This document shows positions 15,730 to 24,591 of a stretch of DNA of 32,451 bases, in pieces. The position numbers were made by a program, and so were the translations under genes. The notes beneath the pieces are model-generated. The model saw only the letters and a list, made by a program, of their open reading frames with translations. It had not been told where the DNA came from and did no database searches. Origin of the DNA: Gammaproteobacteria bacterium. GTDB taxonomy: Bacteria > Pseudomonadota > Gammaproteobacteria > GCA-001735895. Position 1 is the first letter of the stretch. Every line of letters starts with the position of its first letter. The stretch covers positions 1-32,451 of the forward strand of contig JAHEKJ010000034.1 of the NCBI GenBank assembly GCA_024638385.1, read 5' to 3'.

Positions 15730-17634
15730 ATGAAACCTGATCTGGACGTCATCTGCATCGGCCGCGCCGGCGTCGATTTGTACGGTCAACAGGTCGGCGG
15801 TCGTCTCGAGGATATGGCCAGTTTCGCCAAGTACGTCGGTGGCAGCCCGACCAATACGTCGATCGGCGCCGCGCGTCTCGGCCTGAAGTCGGCGCTGCTG
15901 ACCCGGGTCGGCGACGAACACATGGGGCGATTCATTCGCGAAACCCTCGAGTCGGAGGGTGTCGACACGAGCAACGTGATCACCGATCCCGAGCGCCTGA
16001 CGGCCCTGGTGTTGCTCGGCATTCAGGACGAGAAGCGCTTCCCGCTCATTTTCTACCGTGAAAACTGTGCCGACATGGCGCTGTGCGAGGACGATATCGA
16101 CGCCGGGTTCATCGCCCGCAGCCGCGCCGTCCTGGTGTCGGGCACCCATCTGAGCACCGCCCGGGTCGCGGCCGCAAGCCACCGGGCGATGAAACTGGCG
16201 CGGGCCAATGGCGCCAGGGTTGCGCTCGACATCGACTACCGCCCCAATCTGTGGAATCTCGCCGGCCATGGCGAAGGTGAATCGCGGTTCATCGCCGATC
16301 AGGGCGTCAGCCGGCACTTGCAGAATTACTTCGGCGACTGCGATCTGATCGTCGGGACCGAGGAGGAATTTCACATTGCCGGCGGCAGTGAAGACAGTCT
16401 GCAGGCGCTGGCCAACGTGCGCGCGCTCACCGACGCGACCCTGGTCTGCAAGCGCGGGGCGCTGGGCTGCCGCGTGTTCGAGGGGCGGATCGATGGTTGG
16501 GAATCGGGGGTCGCGGGACCGGGTTTCAGGGTCGAAGTGTTCAACGTGCTGGGCGCCGGCGACGCCTTCATGGCCGGAATACTCCGCGGCTGGCTGCGCG
16601 ACGAAGACTGGCCAACGACCTGCGCCTACGCCAATGCCTGCGGCGCCCTCGCGGTATCGCGCCACGGCTGTTGCCCGGCCTACCCGTCCGAAATCGAATT
16701 GCTCGGATTCATCGAATCCGGCAGCGAATTCGAGGCGCTCAGATTCGATCGCCGGCTGAATTACATTCACCGGGTCACCAACCGGCGCCGCCGCTACGAC
16801 CGCCTGCTGGTGTTTGCCTTCGATCATCGCCGCCAGTTCGAATCCTGGGCCGCGGACCACGCCAGGCAGCGGGATGCGATCGGCCGATTCAAGCAACTCG
16901 CATGGCAGGCCGCCGCCGCGGAAGGCGAGCAAGATCGCGGCTTCGGCGTTCTGGTGGATGACCGGCTGGGGCGCGAGGCCCTGCATGCCGCCACCTCGAG
17001 CGGCGCCTGGGTGGGCAGGCCGATCGAAGCATCGGGCCAGTTTCCACTCGCTTTCGAGGCCGACGGTGAACTGGCCGAACACCTGGCGGACTGGCCGGTG
17101 ACGCAGACGGTCAAGGTGCTCTGTCCGTACCGAATCGACGATGACGCGGGCATCCGCGATCATCACGAAAGCATGATTCTTAAGCTGGATCGGGCTTGCC
17201 GCCACAGCGGGCACGAATGGTTGCTGGAAATCGTCACCGCGCGCGATGGCGGCCACCCGCAATTCGATACCGTGGCGGAAATCATGTCCCGTTTCTACGA
17301 AATCGGGGTAAAGCCCGACTGGTGGAAACTCGAGCCCGGGCCGGCGGAGGAATACTGGCAAGCGATCGGGGCGGTGATCGAAGCCAACGACGCTTATTGC
17401 CAGGGCGTGATCGTGCTCGGTCTCGACGGCAGTATCGAGTCGATTTCGAAAACCTTTGAAGCGGCCGCGCGGCAATCCCGGGTCAAGGGGTTCGCGATCG
17501 GCCGCACGATTTTCGGCGAATCGGCCCGATCGTGGCTGGCCGGGCGAATCGACGACGCCACCGCGGTAGCGCAAATGCGCGCCCGTTACCGGGAACTGAT
17601 CGCTGCCTGGGACGAGGTCCGCGCGCAAGTATAA
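15730..17634 (+). CDS. iolC: bifunctional 5-dehydro-2-deoxygluconokinase / DUF2090 aldolase-like protein
   Basis: Two-domain protein of 634 residues. Residues 1-330 are a PfkB kinase: GRAGVDLYG (11-19), GGSPTNTSIG (37-46), DIDYRPNLW (167-175) and GAGDAF (275-280, catalytic Asp278). Residues about 345-634 are a DUF2090 domain, related to class I-type TIM-barrel aldolases, with FAFDHR (362-367), LEIVTARDGG and DWWKLEP; K533 in the last is a possible Schiff-base lysine. Such fusions are annotated as kinase plus 5-dehydro-2-deoxyphosphogluconate aldolase, which would phosphorylate and cleave the same intermediate. The ATG at 15730 has a GAGG site 8 bases upstream; a TTG 15 bases earlier is unlikely. 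It is the first catabolic gene of operon B. Confidence 0.92.
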   Translation: MKPDLDVICIGRAGVDLYGQQVGGRLEDMASFAKYVGGSPTNTSIGAARLGLKSALLTRVGDEHMGRFIRETLESEGVDTSNVITDPERLTALVLLGIQDEKRFPLIFYRENCADMALCEDDIDAGFIARSRAVLVSGTHLSTARVAAASHRAMKLARANGARVALDIDYRPNLWNLAGHGEGESRFIADQGVSRHLQNYFGDCDLIVGTEEEFHIAGGSEDSLQALANVRALTDATLVCKRGALGCRVFEGRIDGWESGVAGPGFRVEVFNVLGAGDAFMAGILRGWLRDEDWPTTCAYANACGALAVSRHGCCPAYPSEIELLGFIESGSEFEALRFDRRLNYIHRVTNRRRRYDRLLVFAFDHRRQFESWAADHARQRDAIGRFKQLAWQAAAAEGEQDRGFGVLVDDRLGREALHAATSSGAWVGRPIEASGQFPLAFEADGELAEHLADWPVTQTVKVLCPYRIDDDAGIRDHHESMILKLDRACRHSGHEWLLEIVTARDGGHPQFDTVAEIMSRFYEIGVKPDWWKLEPGPAEEYWQAIGAVIEANDAYCQGVIVLGLDGSIESISKTFEAAARQSRVKGFAIGRTIFGESARSWLAGRIDDATAVAQMRARYRELIAAWDEVRAQV

Positions 17635-17663
17635 TATTCAACCGAATTTCGAGGACAGTCATC

Positions 17664-19502
17664 ATGGGGACAATTCGACTCACCGCCGCGCAGGCGATAA
17701 CGCGATACCTGATCAACCAGTTCGTGCGCCTGGACGACGGTTCCGAACTGCCGCTGTTTGCCGGCGTCTGGGCCATTTTCGGTCACGGCAACGTCGCCGG
17801 ACTCGGCGAGGCGCTATACCACGTGCAGGATCAGCTGCCGACCTATCGCGGCCACAACGAGCAGAGCATGGCGCACGCGGCAATCGCTTATGCCAAGGCG
17901 AGGCGCCGCCAGCAGATCATGGTGGCGACCTCGTCGATAGGTCCGGGCGCAACCAACATGGTAACCGCCGCCGCGGTGGCGCACGTCAATCGAATTCCCC
18001 TGCTGTTGATTCCGGGTGACGTTTTCGCCTCGGGATTGCCCGACCCGGTGCTCCAGCAGGCCGAGGATTTTGCCGATGGCAGCGTCAGCGTCAACGACGC
18101 CTTCCGCCCGGTGAGCCGTTACTTTCACCGCATCACGCGCCCGGAGCAACTGGTGCAGGCCTTGCCCCGGGCCATGGTGGCGCTGACGGATCCCGCTTAC
18201 TGCGGCCCGGCCACGATCAGTCTCTGCCAGGACGTGCAGTCGATGGCCTTCGATTTTCCCGAGGCCCTGTTCGAACGGCGCAGCCGGAGCCTGCGGCGGC
18301 CGGCGCCGGACGCGGACGAACTGGAACAGGCGCGCGACGCGCTGCGAGCGGCGCGCAAACCGGTCATCGTCGCCGGTGGCGGCGTACGCTACTCGCGCGC
18401 CGAGGCCGCTTTACAGGCATTCGCCGAAGACCACCGGATTCCCGTGGTCGAGACCCAGGCCGGCAAGTCCTCGCTGCCGGCCGGGCATGCGCTCAACTAC
18501 GGCGCGGTCGGCGTCACCGGCGTCAGCTGCGCCAATGAGCTGGCGCGCGCGGCCGACCTGGTGCTGGCGGTCGGCAGCCGCCTGCAGGACTTTACCACCG
18601 GCTCCAACAGCCTGTTCAAGGGCCGCGTCATTCAGCTCAACGTGCAGGCAATGGATGCGGCCAAATACCGCGCCCAGCCCTGCATCGCGGATGCGCGGGT
18701 CGGTCTCGAAACGATTTCCGCGGGACTGGGCGACTACCAGGCCGATGCGCAATGGCTGGCTTTTGCCGATCAGGCGCGCGAGGAATGGCTCGGCGTCCAG
18801 CGCCAGCATGTCGAGGCGACCGACGACCAGACCATACCGAGCGATGCCCAGGTCGTGACCGCGGTCAACCGCAGCGTGCCGCAGGATGCGATCGTCGTCG
18901 CCGCCGCCGGCAGCCTGCCGGCGGAACTGCACAAACACTGGAACAGCGCCGATGTCGGGGGCTACCACCTCGAATACGGTTATTCCTGCATGGGTTACGA
19001 AATTGCCGGCGGGGTCGGGGTCAAGCTGGCCGAACCCGAGCGCGAGGTCGTGGTCCTGGTCGGCGATGGTTCGTACCTGATGCTGAATTCCGATATTGCC
19101 ACCGCCGTAAGCCTGGGTCTCGAGCTGACCGTCGTGGTGCTCGACAATCGCGGCTTCAGCTGCATCAATCGCCTGCAGATGGCGACCGGCGGCGCCAACT
19201 TCAACAACCTGTTGCGCGATACGCGCAATCAGGGCCTGGCCGAAATCGATTTTGCCGCGCACGCGGGCTCGATGGGTGCCCGCGCCGAACAGGTCGAAAC
19301 CATCGGCGAGTTGAAAGCGGCGGTGGCCGCGGCTTCGTCGCGCGACGGCGTCAACGTGATCGTCATCGATACCGATCCGGTGCACTCGACCCCGGGGAAT
19401 TGCTGGTGGGAAGTCGAGGTGCCGGAAGTGTCCGCGCGCAGCGAGGTGGTCGACAAGCACCGCGCCGCGGTGGCAACGCGGATTCGTGAGCGAGGATACT
19501 GA
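17664..19502 (+). CDS. iolD: 3D-(3,5/4)-trihydroxycyclohexane-1,2-dione hydrolase IolD
   Basis: Thiamine-diphosphate enzyme of 612 residues that opens the inositol-derived ring to 5-deoxy-glucuronate. The cofactor-activating glutamate is E66 in YRGHNEQSMAHAA. The central FAD/nucleotide-like domain follows (about 205-330, VIVAGGGVRYS). The ThDP-Mg motif starts at GDG (467-469) and ends 26 residues later at N495, with D468 and N495 as metal ligands. C-terminal NCWWEVEVPEVS is typical of IolD. A GAGGA ribosome-binding site lies 8 bases before ATG 17664. It is followed at a 1-base gap by the canonical iolB. Family and length match well. Confidence 0.96.
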   Translation: MGTIRLTAAQAITRYLINQFVRLDDGSELPLFAGVWAIFGHGNVAGLGEALYHVQDQLPTYRGHNEQSMAHAAIAYAKARRRQQIMVATSSIGPGATNMVTAAAVAHVNRIPLLLIPGDVFASGLPDPVLQQAEDFADGSVSVNDAFRPVSRYFHRITRPEQLVQALPRAMVALTDPAYCGPATISLCQDVQSMAFDFPEALFERRSRSLRRPAPDADELEQARDALRAARKPVIVAGGGVRYSRAEAALQAFAEDHRIPVVETQAGKSSLPAGHALNYGAVGVTGVSCANELARAADLVLAVGSRLQDFTTGSNSLFKGRVIQLNVQAMDAAKYRAQPCIADARVGLETISAGLGDYQADAQWLAFADQAREEWLGVQRQHVEATDDQTIPSDAQVVTAVNRSVPQDAIVVAAAGSLPAELHKHWNSADVGGYHLEYGYSCMGYEIAGGVGVKLAEPEREVVVLVGDGSYLMLNSDIATAVSLGLELTVVVLDNRGFSCINRLQMATGGANFNNLLRDTRNQGLAEIDFAAHAGSMGARAEQVETIGELKAAVAAASSRDGVNVIVIDTDPVHSTPGNCWWEVEVPEVSARSEVVDKHRAAVATRIRERGY

Positions 19503-19503
19503 G

Positions 19504-20307
19504 ATGAGCCGATTACTGGTCAAACCGGCCGCGCGTCAACCGGTTCAGCGCATCACGCCGGACAGCGCCGGCTGGAAGTACGTCGGCTTCGAATTGTACG
19601 ACCTGGATGCCGGCGAAGAACTGGAGCTGCAGCAGGACGGGCGCGAACTATGCCTGGTCGTCTTATCCGGCACCGCCCGGGTCGAGGTCGCGGCGCAGCG
19701 CTGGGATGAAGTCGGCGGCCGCGGCTCGGTGTTCGAAGACCGGGCCCCCGGCGCGGTTTACGTGCCCGCCGGCGAGGCCGCGCGGGTCGCGGCGCAATCG
19801 CCGCTCGAGCTTGCCGTATGCAGCGCGCCGGGGACGGGGGCAAGCGGGCCCGCGCGCCTGATCGAGGCTGCGAAAATGTCGCGCGAGGTGCGGGGCAAGG
19901 GTACCAACACGCGCCACGTGCGCAATATTCTGCCCGAGACCGAGCCGGCGGATAATCTACTCGTGGTCGAGGTCATTACGCCGCCGGGTCACTGGTCTTC
20001 CTATCCGCCGCACAAGCACGATCGCGACGCCCTGCCCGAAGAAAGCCGGCTCGAGGAAACCTATTACCATAGACTCGACCCGTCCAGCGGCTACGTGCAT
20101 CAGCGGGTTTATACCGACGATCGCAGCCTCGATGAAACCATGAGCGCCGAGGATCGCGACGTGGTGCTGGTGCCCGAGGGTTATCATCCCGTCGGCGTGC
20201 CGCATGGCTATACCAGTTACTATCTGAACGTGATGGCGGGGCCGGTGCGGGAATGGCATTTCCACAACGACCCGGCGCACGAGTGGATCATCGAGCAGGC
20301 AGGTTGA
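19504..20307 (+). CDS. iolB: 5-deoxy-glucuronate isomerase IolB (canonical)
   Basis: Bicupin isomerase of 267 residues converting 5-deoxy-glucuronate to 2-deoxy-5-keto-gluconate. Conserved blocks are RHVRNILPE (137-145), WSSYPPHKHD (164-173; metal ligands H170 and H172), E179, LEETYYH (183-189), VYTDDRSLDETM (202-213), GYHPVGVPHGYTSYYLNVMAGP and the C-terminal HNDPAHEW. These match Bacillus IolB closely. ATG at 19504 follows the IolD stop by one base with GAGGAT upstream; a GTG 18 bases earlier would overlap iolD and is less likely. This is the working IolB of operon B, in contrast to the divergent copy in operon A. Confidence 0.95.
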   Translation: MSRLLVKPAARQPVQRITPDSAGWKYVGFELYDLDAGEELELQQDGRELCLVVLSGTARVEVAAQRWDEVGGRGSVFEDRAPGAVYVPAGEAARVAAQSPLELAVCSAPGTGASGPARLIEAAKMSREVRGKGTNTRHVRNILPETEPADNLLVVEVITPPGHWSSYPPHKHDRDALPEESRLEETYYHRLDPSSGYVHQRVYTDDRSLDETMSAEDRDVVLVPEGYHPVGVPHGYTSYYLNVMAGPVREWHFHNDPAHEWIIEQAG

Positions 20308-20311
20308 GCCG

Positions 20312-21211
20312 ATGCAACTGAAATTCGGCATGTCCCCGATTTCGTGGACCAACGACGACCTGCCGCAGCTCGGCGGAGACACTTCGCTCGAAACCTGTCT
20401 GCGTGAAACCCGCCAGGCCGGATACTCGGGCACCGAAATGGGCGGCAAGTTTCCCCGCGACGAAGCGTCGCTGCGTCGGGTGCTGGCGGCACACGACCTG
20501 AAACTGGTTTCGGGCTGGTATTCCGGGACCCTGCTCGACAACACGGTGGCGCGCGAGATCGAACGCATCAAGCCGCAGCTCGAGTTGTTCGCCGCGCTCG
20601 AAGCCCCGGTTATCGTCTACGGGGAAACCTGGCAGACGGTGCAGAATCGCCGGGACCAGCCGCTGCAAAACAAACCGCTGCTGGCGGAGGCGGAATTTCC
20701 CGCCTATGGCGAACGCCTGACCGGCGTCGCCGAGTATTGCGCCGGGCAGGGGGTGCCGTTGACCTTTCATCACCACATGGGCACCGGGGTCGAGACCGAG
20801 GAAGAGCTCGATCGGGTGATGGCCAATACCGGCGAGGCGGTGGGGTTGCTGGTCGATACCGGTCATCTGCTGTTTGCCGGCGGCGATATACTGGCCGTCA
20901 TTGCAAGATACGGGTCGCGGATCAATCACGTGCACGCCAAGGATATTCGCGCCGAGGTACTGGCCACGGTGAACCGTGAAACCGACTCGTTCCTCGACTG
21001 CGTGCTGCGCGGCGTTTTTACCGTCCCGGGAGACGGCATGATCGATTATCGCGGCGTGATGCAGGCGCTTGCCGAGCAGCGCTACGAGGGCTGGGTCATC
21101 GTCGAGGCGGAGCAGGACCCTGCATTGGCCGATCCCTACGAATACGCCTGTATCGGCTACCGGGCATTGCAACAGGCGGCGCTTGCCGCCGGCTACACGA
21201 TAACCCGGTAG
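20312..21211 (+). CDS. iolE: inosose dehydratase IolE
   Basis: TIM-barrel enzyme of 299 residues, xylose-isomerase-like fold, dehydrating scyllo-inosose to the trihydroxycyclohexanedione used by IolD. Characteristic pieces are FGMSPISWTNDD at the N-terminus, TEMGGKFP, the HHHMGTGVET loop (153-162), LLVDTGHL (179-186), INHVHAKD (204-211) and VIVEAEQDP (262-270). The probable metal ligands include D182, H206 and E265. It follows iolB by 4 bases and precedes iolG by 8 bases, so it is co-transcribed. The identification is firm. Confidence 0.95.
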   Translation: MQLKFGMSPISWTNDDLPQLGGDTSLETCLRETRQAGYSGTEMGGKFPRDEASLRRVLAAHDLKLVSGWYSGTLLDNTVAREIERIKPQLELFAALEAPVIVYGETWQTVQNRRDQPLQNKPLLAEAEFPAYGERLTGVAEYCAGQGVPLTFHHHMGTGVETEEELDRVMANTGEAVGLLVDTGHLLFAGGDILAVIARYGSRINHVHAKDIRAEVLATVNRETDSFLDCVLRGVFTVPGDGMIDYRGVMQALAEQRYEGWVIVEAEQDPALADPYEYACIGYRALQQAALAAGYTITR

Positions 21212-21219
21212 GCGCGGCG

Positions 21220-22218
21220 ATGATCAAATTCGGACTGTTCGGTGCCGGACGAATCGGGTCGATTCACGGTAACAATACCCGGCTTCACCGCGATGCCGAA
21301 CTGGTCGCGCTGCACGATCCGGTGGAGAAAAATTCCGCCCGGCTCGCCGCCGAACTCGGCTGCGAACAATGGACGGCCGAGCGGATTTTCGCCAGCGATG
21401 CGATCGACGCGGTATTGATCTGTTCGGCCACCGATACCCATGCCGGGCTGATCGAGCAAGCCGTCGACAGCGGCAAACACGTGTTTTGCGAAAAGCCCAT
21501 CGACCTGTCGCTGCCGCGCGTGCGGCAGTGCTGCCAGCGCGTTGCCGCCAGTGACATTCGCGCGATGGTGGCCTTCAATCGCCGCTTCGACCCGAATTTT
21601 CGGCGCTTGCGCGAACAACTCGATGCCGGCGCGGTCGGCGAACTCGAAATGCTCGGTATCGTGTCCCGGGACCCGGCGCCGCCCCCGATCGAGTACGTTC
21701 GGGTCAGCGGCGGCCTGTTTCGCGATATGATGATTCACGATTTCGACATGGCGCGCTATCTGCTGGGCGAAGAAATCATCGCGGTCAGCGCGCAGGCTTC
21801 CTGCCTCGTCGATCCGGCCATCGGCGAAGCCGGTGACGTGGATACCGCGGTCGTCACCCTGACGACGACCAGCGGCAAGCTGGCGCAAATCTCGAATAGC
21901 CGGCGGGCGAGTTACGGTTACGACCAGCGCATCGAAATCCACGGTTCCGCGGGAATGCTCGAGGCCCGCAACGTCAACGAGAATACCGTGGTCAGTCATA
22001 CCCGCGATGGCGTCACGGGAGCGAAACCGATGTACTTTTTTCTCGAGCGCTACGCCGCGGCCTATCGCCGCGAACTGGATGAATTCATCCGCTCGCTGCA
22101 GGGTGAGCCGGTCGATTTACCGGGCATGGAAGACGGATTGCAGGCAATGTTGCTGGCCGAGGCGGCCTTGCAATCGCTCGCGCAGGGGCGGTGCGTCAAG
22201 CCCGGTGGAGACGACTAG
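21220..22218 (+). CDS. iolG: inositol 2-dehydrogenase IolG
   Basis: Gfo/Idh/MocA oxidoreductase of 332 residues, the first step of myo-inositol catabolism. GAGRIGSIH (8-16) is the Rossmann loop, and an acidic residue after the second strand (LHDP, D33) fits NAD preference. The catalytic triad is visible as K92 in CEKP and D169 with H173 in RDMMIHDFD, at the positions expected from Bacillus IolG. It is preceded by iolE with an 8-base gap. Four other members of this superfamily lie in the window, but this one has the best match to authentic IolG. Confidence 0.92.
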   Translation: MIKFGLFGAGRIGSIHGNNTRLHRDAELVALHDPVEKNSARLAAELGCEQWTAERIFASDAIDAVLICSATDTHAGLIEQAVDSGKHVFCEKPIDLSLPRVRQCCQRVAASDIRAMVAFNRRFDPNFRRLREQLDAGAVGELEMLGIVSRDPAPPPIEYVRVSGGLFRDMMIHDFDMARYLLGEEIIAVSAQASCLVDPAIGEAGDVDTAVVTLTTTSGKLAQISNSRRASYGYDQRIEIHGSAGMLEARNVNENTVVSHTRDGVTGAKPMYFFLERYAAAYRRELDEFIRSLQGEPVDLPGMEDGLQAMLLAEAALQSLAQGRCVKPGGDD

Positions 22219-22263
22219 CTATCTGGTCAGGCCAACGGTCGAGGCCGCAACGGGGGAAGGCTC

Positions 22264-23373
22264 ATGCCAGAAATAGGAATCGGAATCGTCGGCGGCGGAT
22301 ACATGGGCAAGGCCCATTCGGTGGCCATGGCCGCGGTCGGCGCGGTTTTCGACACCGGCTTGCGGCCGCGACTGGAAATGATCGCCGCGACCAGCGCCGA
22401 CTCGGCCGAAGGCTACCGCCGGGCCTACGGTTTTAGCCGGGCCACCGCCGACTGGCGCGAACTGGTCGACGACGCGCGGGTCGAAGCGGTGATCATCGCA
22501 TCGCCGCAAGCCACGCACCGGGCGATCGCCGAACGCGCCTTCGCCGCCGGCAAACCGGTCCTCTGCGAGAAACCGCTGGGCGCGAGCCTCGAAGACACGC
22601 GCGCGATGGTCGCCGCGGCCGAAGCCTCGGGGCTGGCCAACATGGTTGGCTACAACTATATCCGCACGCCGGCGTCGCAGTTCGTGCGGCAGCTGCTCGC
22701 CGACGGCGCGATCGGCCAGATGACCTGGTTTCGCGCCGAACACACCGAAGACTTTCACGCCGACCCCGGGATTCCCGCCGACTGGCGCAGCCAGGGCGAG
22801 GCCAACGGTTGTCTCGGCGACCTGGCGCCGCACATCGTCAACGCCGCGCTGGCGCTGGCCGGACCGATCCGGGCGCTGACCGCGGAAGTCGAAACCGTGC
22901 ACCCGACCCGCGGCGGAGTCGCGGTCGGCAACGACGACCAGGTGCAGGTCATGTGCCGCTTCGCCAACGGCGTCATGGGTCATTTATTCGCGTCGCGCAC
23001 CGCGACCGGGCGCAAGATGGGATACGCCTACGAAATTACCGGAACCCATGGCGCGATTCGCTTCGACCAGGAAGACCAGAACGCGGTCTGGCTTTACCGC
23101 AGCACGGACCCCGACGCCGAGCGCGGCTTCCGCAAGATACTGACCGGTCCCGCGCATCCCGATTACGTCGAGTTTTGCCAGGGCGCCGGCCACGGCACCG
23201 GCTACCAGGACCAGATCATCATCGAGGCGCGCGACTTCCTGCGCGCCATCGACAGCGGCGAGCCGGTGTGGCCGACCTTTCGCGACGGGCTGGCGGTGGC
23301 CGAGGTCATCGCCGCGATTCGCGCGGCCGATCAGAGCCGCGGCTGGGTAGAGGTAGAGCCGGCCCGGTCATGA
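22264..23373 (+). CDS. Gfo/Idh/MocA-family dehydrogenase, operon B copy
   Basis: NAD(P)-dependent oxidoreductase of 369 residues, paralogous to the operon A protein at 10235-11359. The Rossmann motif GIVGGGYMGKAH is at 7-18; catalytic K103 lies in CEKP, and D186 and H190 in GDLAPH. A strong GGGGGAAGG-type ribosome-binding region precedes ATG 22264. The stop overlaps the next gene by 4 bases. In inositol clusters such extra dehydrogenases often act on scyllo- or D-chiro-inositol or on O-substituted forms. Substrate is unassigned here. Confidence 0.86.
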   Translation: MPEIGIGIVGGGYMGKAHSVAMAAVGAVFDTGLRPRLEMIAATSADSAEGYRRAYGFSRATADWRELVDDARVEAVIIASPQATHRAIAERAFAAGKPVLCEKPLGASLEDTRAMVAAAEASGLANMVGYNYIRTPASQFVRQLLADGAIGQMTWFRAEHTEDFHADPGIPADWRSQGEANGCLGDLAPHIVNAALALAGPIRALTAEVETVHPTRGGVAVGNDDQVQVMCRFANGVMGHLFASRTATGRKMGYAYEITGTHGAIRFDQEDQNAVWLYRSTDPDAERGFRKILTGPAHPDYVEFCQGAGHGTGYQDQIIIEARDFLRAIDSGEPVWPTFRDGLAVAEVIAAIRAADQSRGWVEVEPARS

Positions 23374-24527
23374 GCGGCGCCGTCCACTACGACGAATCGA
23401 GCTGCGATGCGGACGAATTCCGCCGTCTGATCGAGACCCGAACCGACGCCGGCGAGGTCCCGCGGGCAAGCGAAATCGCAGGCAAGATTCCGATCTACGA
23501 TACTGCCGCGCTCGAGCCCGAACTGGCCGGCGCGGCGCGGCCGTCGATTCTGGCGGAGTGGGCGCGCGTGCTCGGCACCGGACCCGGCGTGCTGATGCTG
23601 CGTGGTCTGATCGCGGATGCCGCCGTCGTCGCCAGCGTCAGCCGGGAATTTCGCCGAATCCTCGCCGCCGAGGCCGAAGCTTCGCTCGGCCGGGGCGACC
23701 ATTTTGCCGCCGCCGGACGCAATGCCCGCATCTGGAATTCGGCGCAGAAACTCTGCCTCGCGTCACCCGCCTCGTTTGCACGCTATTTCGGCAACGTCGC
23801 GCTGGCCGCGGTCTGCGAAGCCTGGCTCGGGCCCGGCTACCAGATGACCGCCCAGGTCAACCTGGTCTATCCGGGGGGCGTGGCGCAGCGAGGTCATCGC
23901 GATTACCATCTCGGCTTCCAGTCGCCCGCAACAATGACACGGTTTCCCGCCCACGTGCACGCGCTGTCGCCGGCGCTGACGCTCCAGGGCGCGATCGCGC
24001 ACTGCGACATGCCCATCGCCAGCGGGCCGACCCGGCTGTTGCCGTATTCGCAAACCTATGGCCCGGGTTACCTCGCGACGGCTCGAGAAGATTTCCGCGA
24101 AATATTCGAGGCGCACTGCGTGCAGCTGCCGCTGGCCGCCGGCGACGCGCTGTTTTTCAATCCGGCGCTGATGCATGCGGCGGGGCAGAATCGCAGCGCC
24201 GAGATCGAACGCCTGGCCAACCTGCTGCAGATCTCGTCCGCCTTCGGCCGGGCGATGGAAAGCGTCGATCGCGCGGCCATGTGCAGCGCGCTCTACCCCA
24301 CGCTCGACGCGCTGCGCGGCGAGCTCGGCGAGGCGCGCGTCGCCGCCGCGGTTGCGGCCTGCGCCGAAGGCTACCCGTTTCCGACCAACCTCGATCGCGA
24401 CCCGCCGGTCGACGGACTGGCGCCGCCGAGCCAGGCCGACCTGATGCGCCAGGCGCTCGCCGAACACTGGTCGGAAGATCGCTTCGCCGCCGCGTTGGAC
24501 GCCGGCGAACGGCGGCGCGAACCGTGA
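23370..24527 (+). CDS. phytanoyl-CoA dioxygenase (PhyH)-family Fe(II)/2-oxoglutarate enzyme
   Basis: Putative non-haem iron dioxygenase of 385 residues. The iron facial triad is visible as H176-R177-D178 in GHRDYH and distal H269 in FFNPALMHAAGQNRS, with R281 twelve residues later placed to bind 2-oxoglutarate. VNLVYPGG upstream and GDALFF before the second histidine also fit the PhyH family. The ATG at 23370 overlaps the dehydrogenase stop (ATGA), which implies translational coupling and a shared pathway. The family hydroxylates or O-dealkylates diverse small molecules, so the substrate cannot be read from sequence. A role in removing a substituent from an inositol or sugar is a hypothesis only. 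Confidence 0.75.
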   Translation: MSGAVHYDESSCDADEFRRLIETRTDAGEVPRASEIAGKIPIYDTAALEPELAGAARPSILAEWARVLGTGPGVLMLRGLIADAAVVASVSREFRRILAAEAEASLGRGDHFAAAGRNARIWNSAQKLCLASPASFARYFGNVALAAVCEAWLGPGYQMTAQVNLVYPGGVAQRGHRDYHLGFQSPATMTRFPAHVHALSPALTLQGAIAHCDMPIASGPTRLLPYSQTYGPGYLATAREDFREIFEAHCVQLPLAAGDALFFNPALMHAAGQNRSAEIERLANLLQISSAFGRAMESVDRAAMCSALYPTLDALRGELGEARVAAAVAACAEGYPFPTNLDRDPPVDGLAPPSQADLMRQALAEHWSEDRFAAALDAGERRREP

Positions 24528-24591
24528 ACCGGTTGACGACGCGCTCGGGAACGCCGACGAGTTCCGACCCCGTCGCGGCCGCGGTGGGGCC

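Noticed and set aside
15712-17628. 638-codon minus-strand open frame opposite the IolC fusion
   Set aside because: It is an antisense shadow of a gene with clear kinase and DUF2090 motifs; no domain is seen in it.
22809-23369. N-terminal extension of the dioxygenase frame
   Set aside because: The extension is a +1-frame reading of the dehydrogenase gene; the coupled ATG at 23370 is the plausible start.
24528-24591. GGAAC-N8-GTTCC repeat as an IolR-type operator
   Set aside because: Spacing does not fit GGAA-N6-TTCC and it lies inside an operon between closely placed genes; likely chance in GC-rich DNA.
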